From Marasmitruncus massiliensis (GTDB taxonomy: Bacteria > Bacillota > Clostridia > Oscillospirales > Ruminococcaceae), in contig NZ_FYDE01000003.1 of assembly GCF_900186535.1 (NCBI RefSeq), positions 186,001-250,000 on the forward strand: a stretch of 64,000 nucleotides of DNA, in the 5' to 3' direction. Of the stretch, positions 7,848 to 15,849 are shown one piece after another. Every line of letters begins with the position of its first letter. The stretch's first letter is position 1. A program made the translations under genes and the position numbers. The notes beneath the pieces were generated by a model. It saw only the letters and a program-made list of their open reading frames with translations. It made no database searches and was not told the origin of the DNA.

Positions 7848-8552
7848 TTAAATATAATGGATTTCCACGGCGCCCAGCTGCACATTGCCCGTCAGCGTCA
7901 GCGTGGGCGCATTTTCAGGGGGAGTGGCAAACCTGACGTCATTCTCAACCGAGCCAAGGCCTGTGTGGATTTTGTTCGTTACAGACCAATGCTTGGGAAT
8001 ATACAATTTGATTGCACCCAGATTGCAGTCAAGATAGATTTCCGCGCCTTCTGGGTCGAGCTGGACCTGATCAAAAAACAATTCCAGCGCGCCGAAGGAA
8101 ACCACAAACTGCCCGTTTTTCAGCCGGTCGGCATGCAGATACTTGCTGGTTGCCCCGAAGTTTACCTTGGCAGACGGGTTATTGTCATCAACGGTTTCAA
8201 CCGTCTGGTGAAACTGCTCTTTGTCATGATACCAATGTGCCGTCCCGTGCGGATGCTTATGGAAAAGAAAGCTGAAACCCATGCCTGCAAACAGCGCGGC
8301 AGTGATCAGAAGCCATAAAGAGATCTCGATTAAGCCAAGGGGCTTGCGATAGATAACGTAAAGAAATGCCAACGATAAAAATATCCCGAAGAAATTCAGA
8401 TTAGCCAAACTTTGGATCAGGAGCGCCGCCAGCAAGACGGTCGCAAGGATACTCATTACCCCAATCTGAACAAATGCGTTTGTCTGGCTGGCAATGACAA
8501 AGACCGCCGACAGAATAAAGAAAATTCCCCAAAACCAATTCCTAGTTTTCAT
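7848..8552 (-). CDS. LiaF-like membrane protein
   Basis: This 234-residue protein starts at ATG 8552 behind AAAGGAG, where an upstream ATG has no such site. Four membrane segments fill about residues 5-105 (WFWGIFFILSAVFVIAS, VLLAALLIQSL, FFGIFLSLAFLYVIY, SLWLLITAALFAGMGFSFLF). A soluble C-terminal domain of repeating beta strands follows (VNFGATSKYL, GALELFFDQVQL, LDCNLGAIKLYIPKHW), as in LiaF/YvqF-type cell-wall stress proteins. In the LiaFSR system LiaF restrains a histidine kinase. Here no kinase is present and the partner is a LytTR regulator whose gene overlaps by 11 bases, so it may restrain that regulator instead (inference). Confidence 0.8.
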   Translation of the reverse strand: MKTRNWFWGIFFILSAVFVIASQTNAFVQIGVMSILATVLLAALLIQSLANLNFFGIFLSLAFLYVIYRKPLGLIEISLWLLITAALFAGMGFSFLFHKHPHGTAHWYHDKEQFHQTVETVDDNNPSAKVNFGATSKYLHADRLKNGQFVVSFGALELFFDQVQLDPEGAEIYLDCNLGAIKLYIPKHWSVTNKIHTGLGSVENDVRFATPPENAPTLTLTGNVQLGAVEIHYI

Positions 8553-9006
8553 AAGTACTCCTTTCATTGATCCGCTGCCGCAATTCCTGAAAGTAATATC
8601 GCGACGCGTAAACCTGCTTATGGCTGTTAACAAACTGGACCAGACTTGATGCGGTGAGATTACGTGTGATGGAATACACTTTGGTTACATTGACGATCGT
8701 TGATTTTGCCGCCCGCACAAAATACCTTGGAAGAATTTGCTCCAGCTCATACAGGCGGTATTTAATAAGATAGGCATCATTGGCGGTATGCGCATAGATA
8801 TGGTCACCTTCGGTTTCGAAAAACAGAATATCAGTCAGCGGAAAATAAAATTCCTGATTTTCTTTATAGAAAACAATCTTCGCTCCCGACTGCGACTGTT
8901 CCAGAATATACTGGTGAATTTTTTGAATGGCATCATCTACCCGTCTGCACCGGATCAGCACTTCATCCTCCGCTAAATCATTGACCAGTTCGATGCTTAT
9001 CTTCAC
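8542..9006 (-). CDS. LytTR-family DNA-binding regulator
   Basis: The 154-residue protein has an N-terminal alpha/beta region (about 1-50) and a C-terminal LytTR domain (about 50-148: DILFFETEGDHIYAHTANDAYLI, PRYFVRAAKSTIVNV). It lacks a CheY-like receiver, so it is not a classic response regulator. LytTR domains bind tandem 9-bp sites with 12-bp gaps. AGGAGGTGATC precedes the ATG. The stop overlaps the start of the LiaF-like membrane gene, giving a two-gene operon in which the membrane protein probably controls the regulator's activity. Confidence 0.87.
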   Translation of the reverse strand: MKISIELVNDLAEDEVLIRCRRVDDAIQKIHQYILEQSQSGAKIVFYKENQEFYFPLTDILFFETEGDHIYAHTANDAYLIKYRLYELEQILPRYFVRAAKSTIVNVTKVYSITRNLTASSLVQFVNSHKQVYASRYYFQELRQRINERSTYEN

Positions 9007-9140
9007 CGGATCACCTCCTAAGCCCTGAGAACATTATAGCGGGTTTTGGGATGCTGGGAAAGGGCGATTTGTTATCTGGTCGTATAATTCCGGTAACAGG
9101 TGAATCCCGGGGCGCCATCCATTCCCATCATGCAATAAAA

Positions 9141-9184
9141 CAGCAAAATGCGGTGCCGGAAGATCCCGACGCCGCATTTTGCTG
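9141..9184 (-). terminator. Terminator of the ZIP transporter gene
   Basis: A 13-bp stem (CAGCAAAATGCGG and its complement) is followed on the minus strand by TTTTATT. It lies 29 bases past the ZIP stop codon. Confidence 0.7.
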
Positions 9185-9212
9185 ATGAGCATTGACTTAT
9201 GGGAATGAGGAG

Positions 9213-9950
9213 CTAAACTTTTAGTTGCACCGAAATTATGATGCCTGAGATCATACCGAGAATGCTTCCAAGCGAGCCGAATCTGCCGCTGTACATCCGC
9301 TTTGACTCCGGCAGCATATCCGCGAAAATCACATATAACATCGCGCCGCCGGCAATGGCAAGGCACATTGCGATCATTACTTTTGAAGATCTGCCTGCCC
9401 AGGCGCCCGCCATAGCGCCGAACCCCATCGGTAAGCCGGAGAGGAAGGTCAGGAAAAAAGCAAATCGTCTGCTTGTTCCGCCGGCGCGTAACGGAACTGC
9501 GATAGAGGCCCCTTCAGGAATGTCATGCAGCATAATAGCAATTGCCAGAGAAAGCCCGAGAGAGGCTCTTGCTTCATAGCCGGACCCGACCGCAAGCCCT
9601 TCCGGAAAATTATGTAAAGCGATCCCCAGCGCAATGGCGAGGCCGGTATGTTTGACGCTGCTGATGGATTTTGGAGACTGGCAGGTATCCATCCATAAAT
9701 CAGACAAAACCATGATGGCTACTCCGAAAATCAGCCCGAATATAACGCATGGGAGAGACGAAAATTCGAAAGCGCTCGGCAGGAGGTCGAAGCAGACAAT
9801 TGCAACCATCAGCCCCGCGGAATATTCCAAAATGAAACTGTTGATTCGCCGGTTATTTTTCGGAACAAAACAGCCAAAAAACCCTCCGGCTGCGGTGCCC
9901 ACTGTTCCGGCGATAAAACCGTAAATTGTTACGGTCCACAGATCGGACAT
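9213..9950 (-). CDS. ZIP-family metal transporter
   Basis: This 245-residue inner-membrane protein has about eight membrane segments. It carries the two ZIP signature motifs, HNFPEGLAVG and HDIPEGASIA, whose His and Glu residues line the metal path. ZIP proteins of the ZupT/GufA type import Zn and other divalent metals into the cytoplasm. The ATG at 9950 follows CAGGGGTG at good spacing. A longer start at 10022 would add a charged tail without a ribosome binding site. The gene is monocistronic, and no Zur or Mnt operator was recognised upstream. Confidence 0.9.
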   Translation of the reverse strand: MSDLWTVTIYGFIAGTVGTAAGGFFGCFVPKNNRRINSFILEYSAGLMVAIVCFDLLPSAFEFSSLPCVIFGLIFGVAIMVLSDLWMDTCQSPKSISSVKHTGLAIALGIALHNFPEGLAVGSGYEARASLGLSLAIAIMLHDIPEGASIAVPLRAGGTSRRFAFFLTFLSGLPMGFGAMAGAWAGRSSKVMIAMCLAIAGGAMLYVIFADMLPESKRMYSGRFGSLGSILGMISGIIISVQLKV

Positions 9951-10152
9951 TATAATCACACCCCTGTGCAGATAAGAGAGTATATGCGCGCCCGGCCTGC
10001 AATATGAAGCGCAGAATTCCACTGCCTGTTGAAAACATGGTGGAAAACGTGGAAAATCACAAAATACATGTTGAAAACAAAAACAGCCTCTATATATTGG
10101 GATGGATCAAAATCGGGTTTCAGAAGCAAGGAAAATCAGACAGAAAAGAAGT

Positions 10153-10182
10153 AAAAAAGCCGCTTATACAAGCGGTTTTTTT
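10153..10182 (-). terminator. Terminator of the ferredoxin gene
   Basis: A GCCGCTT/AAGCGGT stem with a 4-base loop is followed by TTTTTT on the minus strand. The plus strand also ends in a T run, so it may work in both directions. Confidence 0.75.
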
Positions 10183-10185
10183 ACA

Positions 10186-10377
10186 TTAAGATTCTACAGA
10201 AATAACAGATACGGGACAGCTTTCCTGCGCAGCAATTGCACCGTTTTCTGCCTCTGTGGGGACTGGGTTCTGGTGAACGTCCGCCAGATCATCTGTGCCC
10301 ATGTGAAATACCTCGGGGCAGATCTCAATGCATAATCCACAAGAGATGCAGCCGCTTCGATCAATGTGTGCTTTCAT
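10186..10377 (-). CDS. [4Fe-4S] ferredoxin, single cluster
   Basis: The 63-residue protein has the CxxCxxC...CP pattern at Cys10, 13, 16 and 20, plus a distal Cys54-Pro. That spacing fits one [4Fe-4S] cluster with a possible internal disulfide or spare Cys, as in Thermotoga/Desulfovibrio-type one-cluster ferredoxins. It is a small soluble electron carrier. GAAAGGAAG precedes the ATG. The gene stands alone, so its redox partner cannot be told from context. Confidence 0.9.
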   Translation of the reverse strand: MKAHIDRSGCISCGLCIEICPEVFHMGTDDLADVHQNPVPTEAENGAIAAQESCPVSVISVES

Positions 10378-10504
10378 ATCAAACTTCCTTTCAAACTATG
10401 CGATCAGCATGATCATTCTGAGAAAATTAATCTACCAAGAAATTTATAGAATTATTTTCACATATAATTTCTTATCTTAATTGATTGAGAATTGGTGGTG
10501 CGAA

Positions 10505-10936
10505 ATGAAGTCTATTTTTCGACAGCTGACAAAATACTGCTATCTTTTTCTGTTTGGCGGCCTTGCGTATTATCTCATTGAAGTTCTTTGGCGCGGACAT
10601 TCTCATATGGCAATGGCGGTTGTGGGAGGACTGTGTTTTGTATTGATTGGGCTGATCAATGAAAGCCTTTTGCACAGGGGCATGCCATTGGTTTCGCAGA
10701 TGACAATTGCGGCAGGAATCATTACATTTGTGGAACTTGTTGCCGGCCTGATTCTCAACCGGTGGCTCGGGCTTGCAATCTGGGATTACAGCAACCTGCC
10801 GCTGAATCTTTTGGGGCAGATATGCCCACAGTTTTTCGGTGTGTGGTGGATGCTGTCGCTGATTGGAATTACATTGGATGATTACATACGGTATTGGTTT
10901 TTTAAAGAGGAAAAACCTGAGTATCGGTTCTTTTAA
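10505..10936 (+). CDS. CmpB-type membrane protein (putative ABC transporter permease family)
   Basis: The 143-residue protein has four membrane segments and the family block WLGLAIWDYSNLPLNLLGQICPQF followed by WWMLSLIGITLDDYIRYW. These proteins are named putative ABC permeases in databases, but no ATPase gene lies nearby and the function is not known. The start is uncertain: ATG 10505 gives a clean membrane-protein N terminus, and an in-frame ATG at 10481 adds eight residues. It is divergent from the ferredoxin gene. Confidence 0.7.
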   Translation: MKSIFRQLTKYCYLFLFGGLAYYLIEVLWRGHSHMAMAVVGGLCFVLIGLINESLLHRGMPLVSQMTIAAGIITFVELVAGLILNRWLGLAIWDYSNLPLNLLGQICPQFFGVWWMLSLIGITLDDYIRYWFFKEEKPEYRFF

Positions 10937-10942
10937 TACGAA

Positions 10943-10980
10943 TAAGCAAAAGCCGCTCCTGCCGGGGCGGTTTTTGCTTG
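10943..10980. terminator. Bidirectional terminator between convergent genes
   Basis: AAGCAAAAGCCGCTCC pairs with GGGGCGGTTTTTGCTT, giving T runs on both strands. It separates the CmpB-type gene from the convergent cold-shock gene. Confidence 0.75.
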
Positions 10981-10990
10981 CTGAGCGGAA

Positions 10991-11203
10991 TTATTGGATG
11001 ATTGTTACACGGGTAGCTCTGAGTTTTCCGTTCCTGGGATCAGTTTCCATTTCAAAGGAAACCCGCTGCCCCTCGTTCAGTGTTTTGTAGCCTTGTGAAA
11101 CAATATCGGAAAAGTGGACGAACGCGTCCTCGCCGCCGCTGTCGTCCGAAATAAACCCAAATCCTTTTTCCGCATTGAACCATTTTACTGTGCCGGTACT
11201 CAT
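10991..11203 (-). CDS. Cold-shock domain protein (Csp family)
   Basis: The 70-residue protein is a single cold-shock domain with RNP-1 (KGFGFIS) and RNP-2 (DAFVHF). It binds single-stranded RNA and DNA and acts as an RNA chaperone in the cytoplasm. GGAGGTGATTTAAAG precedes the ATG. The tail ([13 protein letters not shown]) is typical for the family in Clostridia. The 11203-11246 spacer is too short for a classic cold-induced leader. Confidence 0.95.
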   Translation of the reverse strand: MSTGTVKWFNAEKGFGFISDDSGGEDAFVHFSDIVSQGYKTLNEGQRVSFEMETDPRNGKLRATRVTIIQ

Positions 11204-11246
11204 CTTTAAATCACCTCCGTATTTATTATAGCTTCTTTAAAAAAAT

Positions 11247-11420
11247 TCAGTCATCGCCGCGCAATAAATTTTCCGCATAATCACACAGGCTTTCAAACGT
11301 CTGAACACTGTCGGAACGGGTACTGATATGTTCTCGGACATAGTCGGGAAGGGAATCAAAATATTGCTTTGCCTGCCGATTGCTGTTCAGGAGAGCGTAC
11401 ATATCCGCATATTTTTCCAT
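11247..11420 (-). CDS. Small hypothetical protein, 57 residues
   Basis: ATG 11420 lies behind AGAGGTGATTTT. The product (MEKYADMYALLNSNRQAKQYF, then SLPDYVREHISTR) is a helical acidic protein ending in LLRGDD. The NxxxQxxxYFDSLPxYVRE pattern is familiar from short Clostridia proteins of unknown function. A longer reading that starts at 11549 would overlap the upstream small gene and lacks a binding site. No function can be given. Confidence 0.65.
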   Translation of the reverse strand: MEKYADMYALLNSNRQAKQYFDSLPDYVREHISTRSDSVQTFESLCDYAENLLRGDD

Positions 11421-11436
11421 AAAATCACCTCTTTGG

Positions 11437-11673
11437 TCAGGAATTGGAAGCTTTACCTTTTGGAACATCACAATTGGAAAAATCGGTAATCGGTTCGCCG
11501 GCTTTCGTTTGCGCAATGTCATAAAGTGCCCCGTAAGATTCCGCTTCATCCTCAGTATAGGGGTTAGACGGCATCAGACCGGTGCAGTCCATGCTGGATG
11601 CGACATTTTTTTGATGCAGAAAGTCTTCATTGTCCAACGGAATTCCATATTTATCAGTTTTTCTTTTATCCAT
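11437..11673 (-). CDS. Small hypothetical protein, 78 residues
   Basis: ATG 11673 lies behind AAAGGAG. The hydrophilic product (MDKRKTDKYGIPLDNEDFLH, then DCTGLMPSNPYTEDEAESYG) is Asp/Glu rich and carries two Cys residues. It has no signal or membrane segment. The PSNPYTEDEAESY segment looks conserved in small Clostridia proteins, but I cannot name the family. It ends 17 bases before the next small gene on the same strand, so the two are likely cotranscribed. Confidence 0.65.
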   Translation of the reverse strand: MDKRKTDKYGIPLDNEDFLHQKNVASSMDCTGLMPSNPYTEDEAESYGALYDIAQTKAGEPITDFSNCDVPKGKASNS

Positions 11674-11847
11674 AATAAACTCTCCTTTGCTTTCATAAAA
11701 GTAGTTTAACCACTCATCAGATTTTTAATAATGAAGTTTTTGGGGATTCTTTTGCATGTTAAAATTTGAGAATGTATAAAAGGCATGTTTTCAATAAAAA
11801 TACTCATGAGCAAATAACTACAATTTGAATAAAAGGAGAATTGATTC

Positions 11848-12216
11848 ATGGAACATCGCTTTTCGGAGCAAGGATCTGCTCCAAAGGAATTTTTACGTTG
11901 GCTGGGAAGGATGGTAGTCATTGCAATTGTCTTGGCTGTTGTCTCCTTCCTCACACCGGGTTTTTCAATCAGAGGCTTGTGGTCCTTCCTGATTGCGGCG
12001 GTCGTCATCAGTATTTTGGATTATCTGGTTGAAAGATTTATGAAAGTGGATGCGTCCCCATTTGGCAAAGGGTTGAAAGGATTTCTCATTTCGGCCGTCA
12101 TCATTTATCTGACGCAGTTTTTTGTTCCCAATATGTCGGTATCCATTTTTGGCGCCGTACTGGGAGCGCTGGTTATCGGAATTCTGGACGCGGTTTTCCC
12201 GAGCAGGGTTATGTAA
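11848..12216 (+). CDS. YvlD-type four-helix membrane protein (phage holin 4 family)
   Basis: The 122-residue protein has four membrane segments in the YvlD order (VVIAIVLAVVSFLTPGFSI, LWSFLIAAVVISILDYLVERF, GFLISAVIIYLTQFF, SIFGAVLGALVIGILDAVFP). The family is labelled as phage holin, but chromosomal copies of the YvlD kind are usually linked to envelope stress rather than lysis. AAAAGGAGAATTG precedes the ATG. It is monocistronic, with its own terminator. Confidence 0.82.
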   Translation: MEHRFSEQGSAPKEFLRWLGRMVVIAIVLAVVSFLTPGFSIRGLWSFLIAAVVISILDYLVERFMKVDASPFGKGLKGFLISAVIIYLTQFFVPNMSVSIFGAVLGALVIGILDAVFPSRVM

Positions 12217-12233
12217 GACCAAGAATTTTCTTG

Positions 12234-12283
12234 AAAAATGGGCACAGGAAGGAAGTAACAACTCCTTTCTGCGCCCATTTATA
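12234..12283 (+). terminator. Terminator after the YvlD-type gene
   Basis: AAATGGGC...CAGGAAGGA pairs with TCCTTTCTG...GCCCATTT, and a T-rich tail (TATATTCCTTTTT) follows. Confidence 0.7.
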
Positions 12284-12353
12284 TTCCTTTTTACTTCCTG
12301 TATCATGTCTCTTTGGATTGCGCTTTTTCCGGGGGATTCTTTATAAAAATTTT

Positions 12354-12389
12354 TAGGTCAATTTCACCCTATTGATAATAGGTCAATTT
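12354..12389. promoter_or_regulatory. Direct repeat upstream of the Xre regulator
   Basis: TAGGTCAATTT occurs at 12354-12364 and again at 12379-12389, 25 bases apart, just before the helix-turn-helix gene. The spacing of about two and a half helix turns suggests paired operator half-sites for autoregulation. This is inference. Confidence 0.4.
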
Positions 12390-12407
12390 GCCATAATAAT
12401 TATGGTG

Positions 12408-12635
12408 ATGAAAATGAGCCGCTTGAGGGAACTCCGAAGGGAAAAGGGTTTTACACAGATTAAGATACAAATGCTTACCGGTATTGACCAGAGCGATTAT
12501 TCGAAGATCGAAAACGGCAGCCGGTACATGACGTTTGAACAGTGCAAAAAGCTCGCATTTGCATTGGAGACCAGTATGGATTATTTAGCCGGGCTTACCA
12601 ACGAGAAAAACCCTTATCCAAGAAGCGATCAATAA
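12408..12635 (+). CDS. Xre-family helix-turn-helix regulator
   Basis: The 75-residue protein is almost entirely a Cro/CI-type HTH domain (SRLRELRREKGFTQIKIQMLTGIDQSDYSKIENGSRYMTF). A C-terminal LDYLAGLTNEKNPYPRSD-like tail is typical for stand-alone Xre proteins. Start choice is open between ATG 12402, 12408 and 12414; all keep the domain. It binds DNA, probably at the direct repeat just upstream. Its targets are unknown. Confidence 0.85.
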   Translation: MKMSRLRELRREKGFTQIKIQMLTGIDQSDYSKIENGSRYMTFEQCKKLAFALETSMDYLAGLTNEKNPYPRSDQ

Positions 12636-12637
12636 AT

Positions 12638-12664
12638 ATGCGGGCGCCCAGTGGGCGCCCGCAT
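12638..12664. terminator. GC-rich palindrome between convergent genes
   Basis: ATGCGGGCGCCCA pairs with TGGGCGCCCGCAT around one base. It has short A/T flanks and lies between the Xre gene and the end of putP, so it may end transcription from both. Confidence 0.6.
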
Positions 12665-12677
12665 GCTTTATATCTTG

Positions 12678-14252
12678 TTAAGCCTGATCCCGATAGGTTT
12701 TGGCGTACCGGAATTCCGTAACAATCTCCTGTGAGGGTTTTTCAGTGGAAAGGGAAACGAGGATGATTGCGATGCACGAAAGCACAAAAGCGGGGAACAG
12801 TTCGTAAATGCCAAACACGCCGCCCATCGGTTTCAGCAGCAGCTTCCAGACAAACACCATAATGCCGCCGGTCAGCATACCGGCTACGGCGCCTTTGTGG
12901 TTAATTCTCTCCCAGAACAGGGAGAACAGCAGAACCGGCCCAAAAGTGGCTCCAAAACCTGCCCAGGCAAAAGAAACAATGGTGAAGATCACGCTGTTTT
13001 CGTTCCAGGCGATCACCATCCCCAGCAGCGCAATGGCAATCAGCACAATGCGGGAGACCCGCATGACCTGTTTATCGGAAGCGTCCTTTTTGAGAATCCC
13101 CTCATAAATGTTTTTGGAAAAAGCGGATGCGGCAATCAGCAGGTAAGAATCGGAGGAGCTGATGGTTGCAGCAAGGATACCGGCCATAACGATGCCTGCA
13201 AGCAAGGGAGGCAGCAGCGACTGGGAAAGGGAAATGAATACATTCTCCGCGTGGCTCGCCGTAAGAAGCGCCTGATCCGCCGGAAATACGGCTCTGCCGA
13301 TGATACCGACCGCGACTGCCGTAAACAGCGAAATGAAACACCAGGTAGTAGCGATCCGGCGAGACTGCCGGAGCTCATCCACTCTGCGGATCGCCATAAA
13401 GCGCAGCAAAACCTGCGGCATGCCGAAATAACCAAGCCCCCACGAAAGGGTGGAAATGATGGTGAGAAAGCCGTATTTCCCGGCATTCCCGAACAACGGC
13501 GCGCCGTTGGCAATCTGCTGAACGCCATTTGCGTCGACCTGGGGGACCGCGATTGAAGTCAATGAGAAATAACCGGGGATAGATTTGGCGTTTTCAATCA
13601 CTGCGGCGGCACCTCCCGCGGCGGAAGTGCCGGCGATGACTACGGTGACCAGCGCGAAAATCATGACGACTGCCTGCATAAAATCGGACGCGCTTTCAGC
13701 GAGGAACCCACCCAGAAAGGTGTAGAAGATCACGAACAGGGCGCCCGCGATCATCATCGAATGATAGGAAAATCCGAACAGCGTTCCGAACAGTTTTCCG
13801 CAGGTTACAAAGCAGCTCGCTGCGTAAACGGTAAAAAAAACTAAAATAAACAGTGCCGAAATTGTCATGAGCACTTTTTTCTTCTCGTGGAAACGGTTGC
13901 TGAAAAATTCAGGAATAGTGATCGAGTCGCCGCAGACCGTGGAATACTGGCGTAACCGTTTTGCCACCAAAAGCCAGTTGATATAGGTGCCGACGCCAAG
14001 CCCGATCGCTGTCCAGGCCGCGTCGGAGATGCCGCACCAGTAAGCGACGCCGGGCAGGCCCATCAAAAGCCAGCCGCTCATATCGGAAGCTTCCGCGCTC
14101 ATCGCGGCTACCCATGGGTTCAGCGACCGCCCGCCCAGAAAATAGTTCTCACTGCTGGCCTGCGCCCGCTTGGCAAAAAAGATTCCGATTCCGATCACAA
14201 TCAGCATATAACTGGTCATGGCAATGAAGATTTGCAGCGTTCCGGATGCCAT
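12678..14252 (-). CDS. putP: Sodium/proline symporter
   Basis: The 524-residue protein has the 13-helix layout of the SSS family. It begins with YMLIVIGIGIFFAKRAQASSENYFLGGRSL and carries the MSAEASDMSGWLLMGLPG stretch that includes Na+ and substrate contact residues in PutP. It imports L-proline with Na+ as nutrient or osmoprotectant. GAGGGGTTGATTGA precedes the ATG. The gene is monocistronic and divergent from the dehydrogenase at 14459. OpuE-type osmoregulated proline transporters are close relatives, so nutritional and osmotic roles cannot be separated here. Confidence 0.92.
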   Translation of the reverse strand: MASGTLQIFIAMTSYMLIVIGIGIFFAKRAQASSENYFLGGRSLNPWVAAMSAEASDMSGWLLMGLPGVAYWCGISDAAWTAIGLGVGTYINWLLVAKRLRQYSTVCGDSITIPEFFSNRFHEKKKVLMTISALFILVFFTVYAASCFVTCGKLFGTLFGFSYHSMMIAGALFVIFYTFLGGFLAESASDFMQAVVMIFALVTVVIAGTSAAGGAAAVIENAKSIPGYFSLTSIAVPQVDANGVQQIANGAPLFGNAGKYGFLTIISTLSWGLGYFGMPQVLLRFMAIRRVDELRQSRRIATTWCFISLFTAVAVGIIGRAVFPADQALLTASHAENVFISLSQSLLPPLLAGIVMAGILAATISSSDSYLLIAASAFSKNIYEGILKKDASDKQVMRVSRIVLIAIALLGMVIAWNENSVIFTIVSFAWAGFGATFGPVLLFSLFWERINHKGAVAGMLTGGIMVFVWKLLLKPMGGVFGIYELFPAFVLSCIAIILVSLSTEKPSQEIVTEFRYAKTYRDQA

Positions 14253-14458
14253 TCAATCAACCCCTCAAACACATTTATTTTTCTATAGTAATATAAAAAA
14301 GCGTGAAAGTAAAGGCTTGGCCGCGATTTTTTGAAAAACCGGGCCGCCAGTTGCTTTGAGACTGTTTTGCAGCGGCTGATTATGCTATAATTGCGTTAAA
14401 ATAGATTGTTGGCCGGTCATAGATCGGAAGAAAATAAAGATGCGGGAGTGTGAGACAG

Positions 14459-15346
14459 TTGAAAAGGATCGGGTTTATCGGTGTGGGTGTTATGGGGAAA
14501 AGTATGGTGCGCAACCTGATGAAAAAGGGGTTTGAACTTTCTATTTATTCCCGGACACAATCAAAATGTGAGGACGTTATCCATGAAGGAGCCTTGTGGT
14601 GTGAAACGGTTGAGAAATGTGCCCGGAGTGTGGATGCAGTCATTACCATGGTGGGCTATCCGAAAGATGTGGAGGAGGTCTATTTCGGCAAAGGCGGAAT
14701 CCTCGGCAGTGTGAAACCGGGTACGTATGTGATTGATATGACCACCACAAGCCCGCAGCTCAGTGCCCGGATTTATAAATCGGCGAGGGAAAAGGGTGTG
14801 TTTGCGCTGGATGCGCCGGTGAGCGGCGGGGACATCGGCGCGCAGAAAGGTACCCTTTCGATTATGGTTGGCGGTGACAGAGAAGCGTTTGATGCGTGCA
14901 TACCGTTATTTGACGCGCTGGGAACCAATACTATCTATGAAGGCGGGGCAGGTTTCGGGCAGCATACCAAGATGGCGAACCAGATTGCGCTGTCCGGCAT
15001 AATTGCCGGCGTTTGCGAGGCGCTCGCATATGCAAGGGCGGTCGGGCTGGATGCACAGACGATGCTGGACAGCATCGGCGCAGGGGCCGCCGGCAGCTGG
15101 CAGATGAACAACATGGCCCCCCGGATTTTAAAGGGCGATTTTGCGCCGGGGTTTTTCATCAAACACTATATCAAGGATATGACCATTGCGTCGGAAGAGG
15201 CGGAGTGCGCCGGTATTTCACTCGAAATTCTCAATGATGTCTGCCGGATGTATCAGGACCTTGCACAGCGCGGAATGGGTGACCCTGGGACGCAGGCGCT
15301 GATGCATTATTACGATTGTGAGCATGGAGGAGATAAAAATGGATGA
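14459..15346 (+). CDS. Beta-hydroxyacid dehydrogenase family protein
   Basis: This is an NAD(P)-dependent oxidoreductase of 295 residues. The N-terminal Rossmann motif reads IGFIGVGVMGKSMVRNL. The family signature DAPVSGGDIGAQKGTLSIMVGG follows, and the catalytic Lys sits in GQHTKMANQI. Relatives oxidise 3-hydroxyisobutyrate, tartronate semialdehyde or similar acids; the substrate is not clear. A TTG at 14459 is preferred because GGGAG lies 10 bases before it; the GTG at 14450 is too close to that site. The next gene overlaps the end by 8 bases, so they form an operon. Confidence 0.85.
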   Translation: MKRIGFIGVGVMGKSMVRNLMKKGFELSIYSRTQSKCEDVIHEGALWCETVEKCARSVDAVITMVGYPKDVEEVYFGKGGILGSVKPGTYVIDMTTTSPQLSARIYKSAREKGVFALDAPVSGGDIGAQKGTLSIMVGGDREAFDACIPLFDALGTNTIYEGGAGFGQHTKMANQIALSGIIAGVCEALAYARAVGLDAQTMLDSIGAGAAGSWQMNNMAPRILKGDFAPGFFIKHYIKDMTIASEEAECAGISLEILNDVCRMYQDLAQRGMGDPGTQALMHYYDCEHGGDKNG

Positions 15347-15791
15347 TCTCGAGACAAAATCTCAGCAGATGCCGGACGACAGCTTTCCGGTTTCGGAACT
15401 GCTGCGGCGGATAGAGGAAAATACCGCCGAACAGAAACGCTCCGCGCGAAAACAGCTTTTATGGGTGCAATTCTGCGCGGTAATGGCTGCTGTTCTGACT
15501 CTGGCGACGTTTGCCGCCGGCGCGGTGCTGCTGCCCCGGATTTACGCGACGCTGACGCGTGCCGACAGTGTTCTGCAAAATCTGGAGACGGTTACCGATG
15601 ATCTGGCGGACGGCGATCTGTTTAAAAATATGGACCTTTTTATGGCCGAAGGCGGGTCTGCCGTTACGGAAACACTGGAAGAGGCGAAAAGCGCGCTGGA
15701 GGCGCTGAAGAGCGTGGATATCGCAGGGCTGAACAAAGCGATTCAGGACCTTCAGGCCGTTGTGGAGCCGCTTGCAAGGCTGTTTCGGTAA
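15339..15791 (+). CDS. Small membrane-anchored coiled-coil protein
   Basis: ATG 15339 lies behind GGAGGAG and overlaps the upstream dehydrogenase by 8 bases. The 150-residue product has a charged N-terminal helix (SELLRRIEENTAEQKRSARK) and one membrane segment (about 35-60: FCAVMAAVLTLATFAAGAVLL). An extracellular or periplasm-side coiled coil with a regular LETVTDDL and ALEALKSVD pattern follows. It resembles DUF948-like or septum-associated coiled-coil proteins only in layout. I do not recognise the family. Confidence 0.7.
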   Translation: MDDLETKSQQMPDDSFPVSELLRRIEENTAEQKRSARKQLLWVQFCAVMAAVLTLATFAAGAVLLPRIYATLTRADSVLQNLETVTDDLADGDLFKNMDLFMAEGGSAVTETLEEAKSALEALKSVDIAGLNKAIQDLQAVVEPLARLFR

Positions 15792-15849
15792 AAGCGCTGT
15801 TTGAATGTTTCCCCATTTTATGGTAAACTATAAAAAAGGGGCTGAAATC

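Noticed and set aside
11848-12216. YvlD-type holin-family protein as a prophage lysis gene
   Set aside because: It stands alone with its own terminator among chromosomal genes, and the family is mostly non-phage.
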